Source: JBMZCV01 sp049613665 (lineage in GTDB: Bacteria; Bacteroidota; Bacteroidia; Chitinophagales; UBA2359). Taken from it: 11,926 nt of DNA. Of this stretch, positions 1 through 5,907 are shown piece by piece. Below the pieces are notes generated by a model. It was not told where the DNA came from, did no database searches, and worked only from the letters and a program-made list of their open reading frames with translations. The stretch is taken from the NCBI GenBank assembly GCA_049613665.1, contig JBMZCV010000156.1, positions 1-11,926 of the forward strand, in the 5' to 3' direction. The position numbers were made by a program, and so were the translations under genes. How positions within the stretch are numbered: position 1 is the stretch's first letter; each line of letters begins with the position of its first letter.

Positions 1-1
1 T

Positions 2-1603
2 GCTTTCCGCTTAGGAGATATGTATCATATCAAAGAACTACATCCGCTATTACACGTTTTTACGCTACTGCCTTATGTGCCTACGCCTTATTTTTTGTTT
101 GAAAAACTCTTAGAAATAGAAACAAAAGAAGAAAAAAAATGGCTTAGACGAGACTTACAAGAACTTAGACAAAAAGGCTGGATACAACAAGATAATGAAA
201 ATGCTTTGTTGGAAAAAGGCAAAGGTTATAAAATGCACAAAGTCATACAGGCTTGTATAGAAACGCAATTACAATCAAAATTTTCAGAAGAACAAAAAGA
301 AAAATACATAGAAATTTTATGGCATATGACATGGGCAGTTTATGAACAAAATGAAATAGAAGCACAAGTGTTTTTGCCCTATTTCGAATATATAACGAAC
401 AAAAATATTGTAGGAAATGACAATAAAATCAAGCTAATTGAGGGAATGTCGATATTGTACGGAGTTATTGGAAATTATGAGAGTGCTTTAAAATTTAGAA
501 AAGAGGTCATAGAAATTTTGGAAAAATTGCGAAATATTGAAGATGACTATTTAGCAGCTATATATAGTAATATAGGACTTACTTATCAAAATTTAGCAAA
601 CTATCAACAGGCATTAACTTATCAAAAAAAATGTCTAGCGATAAGAGAAGAAATTTTGAATGAAAACCATCCTGAACTAGCAAATATTCATGCAAATATA
701 GGAATTACCTATAAAAATTTAGGAGACTATGAACAAGCTTCGATTTATAATCAAAAATGTTTAGCAACTTGGGAAAAATTTTTAGTTTCTTGGGGAAGAT
801 TTTTAGATGAAAAAAGTCAAGATATGGCTATTGTATATGCTAATATAGCAGATACTTATAGTCAGTTAGCCAATCATGAAAAAGCCTTATTTTATCAAAA
901 AGAATGTCTATTGATTTGGGAAGTTTTAGATATAAAGCACCCAAATTTAGCACTAACTTATACTAATATAGCAGATACTTATAGTAATTTAGCTGACTAT
1001 GAACAAGCATTAGCTTATCAAAAAAAATGTTTAGTAATAAGAGAAGAAATTTTAAACGAAAGACACCCAGATTTAGCAGGCATTTACTTTAATATAGCAG
1101 CTACTTATAATGATTTAGCAGATTATGAACAAGCATTATTTTATGAAAAAAAGTGTCTAGCGATAAGGGAAGAAATTTTAAGCGAAAGACACCCAGATTT
1201 AGCAAGTATTTATAATAATATCGCAGTTACTTATAATGATTTAGCAGATTATGAACAAGCTTTAGCTTATGAAAAAAAATGCCTAGCGATAAGGGAAGAA
1301 ATTTTAAGCGAAAAACACCCAGATTTAGCAGATATTTATAATAATATAGGACTTACTTATCGTTTTTTAGAACAGCATAAAATAGCGATGGAATATGTGC
1401 AGAAAAGTATTGCTATTTATGAACAATTGCCAGCCTATGCTTTAGCTCGTTTAGAAAAAGCAGAACAGTTGGAAAAGTATATTTTGATGGAGATGAATCC
1501 AGAGGAGGAGGCTAAAAAAGGTTGTGCTTTTCCGTTTTTTGCTGCTGTGTTGTTTTTGGGAGGCGGTTTTTGTTTTGCTTTCACTAAAATTGGATTTTGG
1601 TAA
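2..1603 (+). CDS. TPR-repeat protein, 3' part of a probable STAND/NB-ARC-TPR protein (5' truncated by window edge)
   Basis: There is an ATG at 20, but the same frame continues without a stop to the left edge (codons before it read AFRLGD), so the ATG is probably internal and the gene starts outside the window. Counting from that ATG (527 codons), residues ~1-85 resemble the winged-helix linker that follows the NTPase module in STAND/NB-ARC proteins: 'LHVFTLLPYVPTPYFLFEKL', then a helical DLQELRQKGWI segment and a YKMHKVIQACIE segment. From ~residue 150 come eight kinesin-light-chain-like TPR units anchored at residues 152, 194, 236, 285, 326, 368, 410 and 452, mostly 42 residues apart. The last ~27 residues form a Phe-, Gly- and Ala-rich hydrophobic tail. 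TPR arrays bind partner proteins or peptides, and STAND proteins use them as sensors. The NTPase part is not visible, so the STAND assignment is inference. The TPR assignment is firm. Confidence 0.85.
   Translation, partial: AFRLGDMYHIKELHPLLHVFTLLPYVPTPYFLFEKLLEIETKEEKKWLRRDLQELRQKGWIQQDNENALLEKGKGYKMHKVIQACIETQLQSKFSEEQKEKYIEILWHMTWAVYEQNEIEAQVFLPYFEYITNKNIVGNDNKIKLIEGMSILYGVIGNYESALKFRKEVIEILEKLRNIEDDYLAAIYSNIGLTYQNLANYQQALTYQKKCLAIREEILNENHPELANIHANIGITYKNLGDYEQASIYNQKCLATWEKFLVSWGRFLDEKSQDMAIVYANIADTYSQLANHEKALFYQKECLLIWEVLDIKHPNLALTYTNIADTYSNLADYEQALAYQKKCLVIREEILNERHPDLAGIYFNIAATYNDLADYEQALFYEKKCLAIREEILSERHPDLASIYNNIAVTYNDLADYEQALAYEKKCLAIREEILSEKHPDLADIYNNIGLTYRFLEQHKIAMEYVQKSIAIYEQLPAYALARLEKAEQLEKYILMEMNPEEEAKKGCAFPFFAAVLFLGGGFCFAFTKIGFW
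473..1498 (+). repeat. Tandem TPR-coding repeat array, basic period 126 bp (42 codons)
   Basis: Equivalent codons of the (D/N)YEQA-type helix turn fall at 473, 599, 725, 872, 995, 1121, 1247 and 1373. The spacings are 126, 126, 147, 123, 126, 126 and 126 bp. The units starting at 995, 1121 and 1247 are nearly identical at the DNA level, including third codon positions; for example 'gcgataagggaagaaatttt' occurs in both the 1121 and the 1247 unit. The 147-bp unit carries a seven-codon insertion around 'VSWGRFLDEK' and the 123-bp unit lacks one codon. The silent-site identity suggests recent unit duplication or gene conversion. Confidence 0.9.
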
Positions 1604-1689
1604 GTATAAAACCTACCATTATTGAGCCTTTTTGGTTATTTTCTGCTCACTAGCGGTGTTTTTTATAAGCACCTATCGTGTTTTCATAC

Positions 1690-1728
1690 AAAAAAATAAG
1701 GCATAAAACATTTTTGAAAAATGCCTTA
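1690..1728 (-). terminator. Intrinsic terminator for the PspC/GIN gene, possibly bidirectional
   Basis: The 8-bp perfect stem 'taaggcat' (1697-1704) and 'atgcctta' (1721-1728) has a 16-nt spacer that can itself fold further. On the minus strand the stem is followed directly by a seven-U tract (the A run at 1690-1696), 33 nt past the stop of the minus-strand gene. On the plus strand a T7 run lies at 1736-1742, seven nt past the stem, so it may also help end the TPR transcript. Confidence 0.7.
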
Positions 1729-1760
1729 CACCTTGTTTTTTTCTAAAAATCATTCTTGAA

Positions 1761-4163
1761 CTATTGTGCTTTGCTTACCTTTGCTACACCACTTCTATCA
1801 ATATCGATATTTGGTGTATTGCCCTTGTAAGACAACACGCTTGCACCAGAAGCTTCTCCCTCAAGGCTTTCGCCCACCGAAATTTCGGCACGACTAGCAC
1901 CCGAAATATCTACTTCTGCCAAATTTGCACGAAAATCGAAAGCCTCCAATTGTGTTGCTCCCGACAAATCCATTTGCACACTTTCGGTAGAGCCAGCGAG
2001 TTGTAGTTTTGAACTGCCACTCAAATCTATATCCATATCATCGGCTCGAATAAGAGCTTTGCAACTACTCGCTCCCGTCAATTCCAGAGTGATGGCATTG
2101 ACATTAAAATCTTTTATCGCCGCTTTCGTTACGCCACTCAAAGACACGGCTTCGAGCTCTGGCATACTGATATAAACATTGATTTTTTCGTTTTCAAACT
2201 TTTTGGAAAACCAAGAAGAATCGTCATCAAAATCTATATGTAGCGTTCCTCCTCTTTCTGTCACTTCGAGTTTGTCCAATATTTTTTGGTTTCCTACTAG
2301 CGTTACATCATACTCATCGCTTTGCGTCACCAATACCTCAAACCAGCCAGAAATACTCAACTCTTCAAAGTTTTCAAAATCAAACTTTTTTTCTTGGCCT
2401 TTCACCTTTTTGCTAGGAAAATTCCAATCTATACTTTTTGCATCGCTTGATTTTGATGCACTCGACAAATTTGGAGCATCGGGCGGAGTTGGAGCATCAG
2501 GAGCTTTAGAATGATTTTTTAGCCCTAATTCACCTTTTTGGCCACCCTCAAGAGTCAAACCTTCGGCAAGCATCGTCCACGTTTTGCCCAGCATTTCGCC
2601 ATCATAAGTGTTCGTCGTATTTTTGATGTCGTAAATAAAATCGCCAGCATCTTCTTTCAGATGCACCGACTTGCCCACAGGCACAAGCAAAGTGAGCTGT
2701 GCTTCTTGATTTCGCCATTTATCTGCCTCCGAAATTTCGATATACGGATTGATATGCAAGGTTTCGCCGTCCAATTTTTCTTCAATCACAAGCTGTTCTG
2801 CTACTCTTCTTGCCGATTGCTTATTGTTTCCTTTCGCTTTTTTTCGCAATACCAACTGAAACTCATCGCCTTCTGCCTGTTCTACATCTAGTTGCACGCT
2901 TTTGACATACATTTTGCTGTTTTCTTCATCAAAAAATACATTGTTGTCGAAAAACATGTTAGAAACCGCTTTTTCGTGAATGTCATCTTTTTTGAGCAAA
3001 TCGAGATTCAAAATATCGCCAGAAAAACCTAAGCTTGCAGTTTGTTTTGCTACACCTTGTTCCGAAAAGCTATTGGCTGTATTGCCAGTTGTGGCCAGCA
3101 AAATACCTAGTGCCACAAACCATAAGACTGTCATAATTCTTCCCCAATGCGTTTTGTAGCGTTTTGGTTTGAAACGAAAAGTGCGACGTGTAACCGTATA
3201 AATCAGAAACGAAATAGGAATAAAAATTAGCATAAATACGCAAGCAACCACTACAATCAAAGGCAAAGCAGTGCCAAACAAAAATTTGATAAGCATAGGA
3301 GCAAGACTAATAGCCGAAGCTAAAAAGTTGAGGAGTAAAGCAGCCAAACCAATTAATAAAACCATTGCCATAAAAACAATAAAAATGCTAATCAGTTTGG
3401 CGACCAGAAAAGATGCTTTTGGCCATGCTTTCCTCAATTTTTCGCCTAGTTTGCTAAAAAAAGACTTTGTTTTCCTACCGTTTTCGCTTTTGCTAAAATC
3501 GTCAAAACTCATTCTGATTTCATCAATGCCTTCTCGAAAATTTTTTTCCATATTAGAGACATTGATTTTCTCGCCTTTCATCGCCAATTTTTGGGCCGTT
3601 GTTTTTGCCTCTGGCACAATGATAGCCATGATGATATAGACAGGAATAGGAAAACCTGCTCCTAAAATAACGCTAAAAACAGCCGCCAAACGCAACCAAA
3701 TTGGGTCGTTGATGCCAAAATATGCACTCAAACCAGAGCAAACACCTGCAATCACTTTTTCGTCTGGATTTCGATACAAGCGTCTGTTTTGCTGTCGGTT
3801 GTTGGGTTCGTTATTTGCTTCTCCAAAATGCTGTTGCTGTTCCTGTTGCTGTTGTTTTTCGTTTTGTGGCGTTTCAAAAGCACCTGAATTATCAATATCA
3901 GCATCAAAATCTTTGGGTTGTCCCATGACTTCGATAGTCATATTTACATCGCTCAACAAAATCACTTGTCGGTGATGTTTTTGCAAAAGCTCTTGAAACA
4001 TCTCCGCAATACGGCTTTCGATGTCTTCAATGATTTCATTTGCACCCTCTTCTTTGGCAAAATATTGCGACAAAGTATTTAGATATTTTTCGAGCTGCAA
4101 ATAGGCATTATCTTCTATATGAAAAAATACGCCTCCTAAATTAATACTGATGGTTTTATTCAT
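1761..4163 (-). CDS. PspC domain membrane protein with C-terminal head-GIN (DUF2807) domain
   Basis: Envelope protein of 800 residues. Residues 1-~90 are the N-terminal helical region common in Bacteroidota PspC proteins (MNKTISINLGGVFFHIED...). A Gln-rich linker covers ~103-112. The PspC domain is at ~128-186, with 'EKVIAGVCSGLSAYFGIND' and a membrane hairpin. More membrane segments lie at ~252-287, ~295-325 and ~345-360. After a long, probably extracytoplasmic stretch and a Pro/Ser linker (~555-575), residues ~593-797 form a DUF2807 head-GIN domain with regular (L/I)SG(A/S/V) rungs. PspC domains belong to phage-shock-type membrane stress responses; DUF2807 is a predicted beta-solenoid of unknown role. 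I chose the ATG at 4163: it overlaps the end of padR by 8 nt (ATGAATAA), implying translational coupling. An in-frame TTG at 4172 is the alternative. The ligand and exact function are unknown. Confidence 0.88.
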   Translation of the reverse strand: MNKTISINLGGVFFHIEDNAYLQLEKYLNTLSQYFAKEEGANEIIEDIESRIAEMFQELLQKHHRQVILLSDVNMTIEVMGQPKDFDADIDNSGAFETPQNEKQQQQEQQQHFGEANNEPNNRQQNRRLYRNPDEKVIAGVCSGLSAYFGINDPIWLRLAAVFSVILGAGFPIPVYIIMAIIVPEAKTTAQKLAMKGEKINVSNMEKNFREGIDEIRMSFDDFSKSENGRKTKSFFSKLGEKLRKAWPKASFLVAKLISIFIVFMAMVLLIGLAALLLNFLASAISLAPMLIKFLFGTALPLIVVVACVFMLIFIPISFLIYTVTRRTFRFKPKRYKTHWGRIMTVLWFVALGILLATTGNTANSFSEQGVAKQTASLGFSGDILNLDLLKKDDIHEKAVSNMFFDNNVFFDEENSKMYVKSVQLDVEQAEGDEFQLVLRKKAKGNNKQSARRVAEQLVIEEKLDGETLHINPYIEISEADKWRNQEAQLTLLVPVGKSVHLKEDAGDFIYDIKNTTNTYDGEMLGKTWTMLAEGLTLEGGQKGELGLKNHSKAPDAPTPPDAPNLSSASKSSDAKSIDWNFPSKKVKGQEKKFDFENFEELSISGWFEVLVTQSDEYDVTLVGNQKILDKLEVTERGGTLHIDFDDDSSWFSKKFENEKINVYISMPELEAVSLSGVTKAAIKDFNVNAITLELTGASSCKALIRADDMDIDLSGSSKLQLAGSTESVQMDLSGATQLEAFDFRANLAEVDISGASRAEISVGESLEGEASGASVLSYKGNTPNIDIDRSGVAKVSKAQ

Positions 4164-4515
4164 GGCTATCAAGATTTATGGTGTTTGAATGAATAGAGTT
4201 TACGGCACGATTTAATTCTTGCCAAGTGATTTCGAGAGCATCTTTGAAATGTTCGCCTTCGGTGGTGAGCTGATAGTATTTTCGTGGCGGCCCAGACTTC
4301 GACTCTTCCCATCTATATGTCAATAAATTTGCGTTTTTTAGCCGTGTCAATAAAGGGTATAAAGTGCCTTCTACAACTAGCAAATTTGCTTTTTTCATTT
4401 CTTTAATAATTTCAGAAGGATATTTTTCGTTTCGTGCAATAATAGATAATACACAAAACTCCAAAATTCCCCTCCTCATTTGTGTCTTTGATTTTTCGAC
4501 ATTTACTTTTTTCAT
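4156..4515 (-). CDS. PadR-family transcriptional regulator
   Basis: Small winged-helix DNA-binding regulator of 119 residues from the ATG at 4515. The PadR signature is clear: N-terminal helix 'TQMRRGILEFCVLSIIARNE', recognition-helix region 'VVEGTLYPLLTRLKNANLL' (~47-65), wing 'SGPPRKYYQLTTEG' (~74-87), then a short C-terminal dimerisation helix. An upstream in-frame ATG at 4560 would add 15 residues (MRNQVPFHIPKNDKP). I prefer 4515 because it gives the usual family length and because a candidate -7 box at 4571-4578 would leave almost no leader before 4560. It is the first gene of a two-gene operon and overlaps the PspC/GIN gene by 8 nt. PadR genes next to their regulated membrane-protein gene usually autoregulate, so repression of its own operon is the likely role. 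The effector is unknown. Confidence 0.92.
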   Translation of the reverse strand: MKKVNVEKSKTQMRRGILEFCVLSIIARNEKYPSEIIKEMKKANLLVVEGTLYPLLTRLKNANLLTYRWEESKSGPPRKYYQLTTEGEHFKDALEITWQELNRAVNSIHSNTINLDSHE

Positions 4516-4570
4516 AGGCTTATCATTTTTTGGTATATGAAAAGGTACTTGGTTTCGCATAGTACCATTG

Positions 4571-4578
4571 CAAAGATA
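4571..4578 (-). promoter_or_regulatory. Candidate Bacteroidota -7 promoter box for the padR-pspC operon
   Basis: The minus strand reads TATCTTTG here, matching the TAnnTTTG consensus of the Bacteroidota primary sigma factor. It lies about 55 nt upstream of the preferred padR start (4515). No good TTTG/TTG -33 element is present at the usual 19-21 nt spacing, so this is a half-site match only. Confidence 0.4.
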
Positions 4579-4807
4579 GTAGTATAATCTTTTTTGTAGC
4601 TAAAAAGTTCCAAAAAGTTTATTTTTTTTTAATTTTTTTTTTTCAAGTGACTTCATGAAAGATTGTATGTCTTAAAATCAAACGGCTGAAAAAGATAGGA
4701 TATTAATTCATTATAACTTATGCTTATTTTAAAGCCTACATATTTGTTTTTTACAAAGCTTTTTATATATAATTAAAATATTCTATAATATCAAAATTTA
4801 CATTTTT

Positions 4808-5830
4808 ATGAAAAAACTTTTTTTATTCATGTTGGCTATTGCTATAACTAGCACAAGTGTTTTGGCACAAGAAGAAACTCCAGATGGTTGGAAAAAAGGT
4901 GGAGAAGGAATTTTGAATTTTAGCCAAACAAACTTAAAAAATTGGGCAGAAGGTGGTGTGAACTCAACTGCAGCAACCGCAAACCTTGCTGTTTTTGCTG
5001 ATTATAAAAAAGATAAATTGATTTGGGAAACTGATTTGCGACTCGTAATAGGCTTGATTGGAACAAATAGCCCGACAGACCCAGATGACAAAACAGTCTT
5101 TCGCAAAGCAGATGATGTGATTGATTTTGACTCGAAGGTAGGTTATAAATTAAGCGAAAAAGTATTTTGGAGTACCTTGTTGGAGTTTGATAGTCAGATG
5201 GCAAAAGGTTTCAATTATGACGATGCAGCACAGCCAATGATTTCTCGTTTTGCGGCACCAGGATATTTGCGTTTTGGTACAGGTATTGATTATAAACCTT
5301 ACAAATTTTTATCGGTTTATTTTTCGCCTTTAACTTACAAAGGAATTATTGTTGCTGACGAAGATATTGCAGCATTAGGTTTGTATGGTTTGCCAAATGG
5401 CGACCAATTTAAGTCGGAAGCAGGTGCTTATTTGAAAGTAGGTTTCAAAAAAGATTTAATCAAAAATGTATCTTATACTTCTAATTTGGAGTTGTTTTCA
5501 AATTATTTGGCGACCAACTTTGCAGAAAAAAGAGATAATATTACAGTAACGGAAGGTACGGAAAGTGAGCTGAAAAATGGCGTTTATGTTTTGAACACCG
5601 AAGGAAAAAGCCAGCCACAGAGCGTTGATGTACTTTGGGTAAATACTTTTGGTTTTAAAGTAAACAAATATATTTCGGCTACTTTTGAAGCTACGATGAA
5701 ATATGACCGTGAGGTAGATGTGAATGCTAATAATATTGGTGCGGATGCTGATGGAAATGTTGTTCAAGTAATTGACCAAGGCATTCAATTGAAAAATTTT
5801 ATAGGTATCGGTTTTACTTATAAATTTTAA
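4808..5830 (+). CDS. DUF3078 family outer-membrane-like protein
   Basis: Exported protein of 340 residues. Residues 1-20 are a classical signal peptide (MKKLFLFMLAIAITSTSVLA, cleavage before Gln21). The mature part matches the DUF3078 pattern: 'GWKKGGEGILNFSQTNLKNW' (~27-46) followed by AEGG, then alternating strands such as KDKLIWETDLRLVIGL, and a central 'APGYLRFGTGIDYKPYKFLS' region. It ends in 'FIGIGFTYKF', the aromatic C-terminal Phe of many outer-membrane beta-barrels. The family is widespread in Bacteroidota and has no established biochemical role; a beta-barrel in the outer membrane is inference from strand pattern and terminus. The gene is monocistronic, divergent from padR, with no Shine-Dalgarno sequence and a strong terminator 40 nt after the stop. 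Confidence 0.88.
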   Translation: MKKLFLFMLAIAITSTSVLAQEETPDGWKKGGEGILNFSQTNLKNWAEGGVNSTAATANLAVFADYKKDKLIWETDLRLVIGLIGTNSPTDPDDKTVFRKADDVIDFDSKVGYKLSEKVFWSTLLEFDSQMAKGFNYDDAAQPMISRFAAPGYLRFGTGIDYKPYKFLSVYFSPLTYKGIIVADEDIAALGLYGLPNGDQFKSEAGAYLKVGFKKDLIKNVSYTSNLELFSNYLATNFAEKRDNITVTEGTESELKNGVYVLNTEGKSQPQSVDVLWVNTFGFKVNKYISATFEATMKYDREVDVNANNIGADADGNVVQVIDQGIQLKNFIGIGFTYKF

Positions 5831-5869
5831 GAAACACTAAAACATAGTAAGAAGTTTGGGAAAATTGGG

Positions 5870-5907
5870 AACGCTGATTTACATATTTGTAAATTGGCGT
5901 TTTTTTT
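5870..5907 (+). terminator. Strong intrinsic terminator of the DUF3078 gene
   Basis: The 13-bp stem pairs 5870-5882 with 5889-5901: AACGC with GCGTT, a TG/TG double wobble, then ATTTAC with GTAAAT. The loop is the 6-nt ATATTT and a T8 tract follows at 5900-5907. The minus strand has no U tract after the stem, so it acts on the plus strand only. The stop codon of the convergent aminopeptidase gene (5906-5908) overlaps the T tract. Confidence 0.9.

Noticed and set aside
1623..1675. Short inverted repeats just after the TPR gene (TGAGC/GCTCA and GGTG/CACC)
   Set aside because: The stems are only 4-5 bp with long loops; the hairpin at 1697-1728 is a far better terminator.
1764..2891. Plus-strand ORFs of 80-117 codons opposite the PspC/GIN gene
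   Set aside because: They are antisense shadows with no domain resemblance; the minus-strand frame has clear PspC and DUF2807 features throughout.
4157..4172. TTG start for the PspC/GIN protein (adds MIA)
   Set aside because: The ATG at 4163 gives the family's standard N-terminus and the compact 8-nt overlap with padR; a TTG start is not needed.
4516..4560. Longer padR start at 4560
   Set aside because: It adds 15 residues not expected in the family and would leave almost no leader after the candidate -7 box. It is not excluded.
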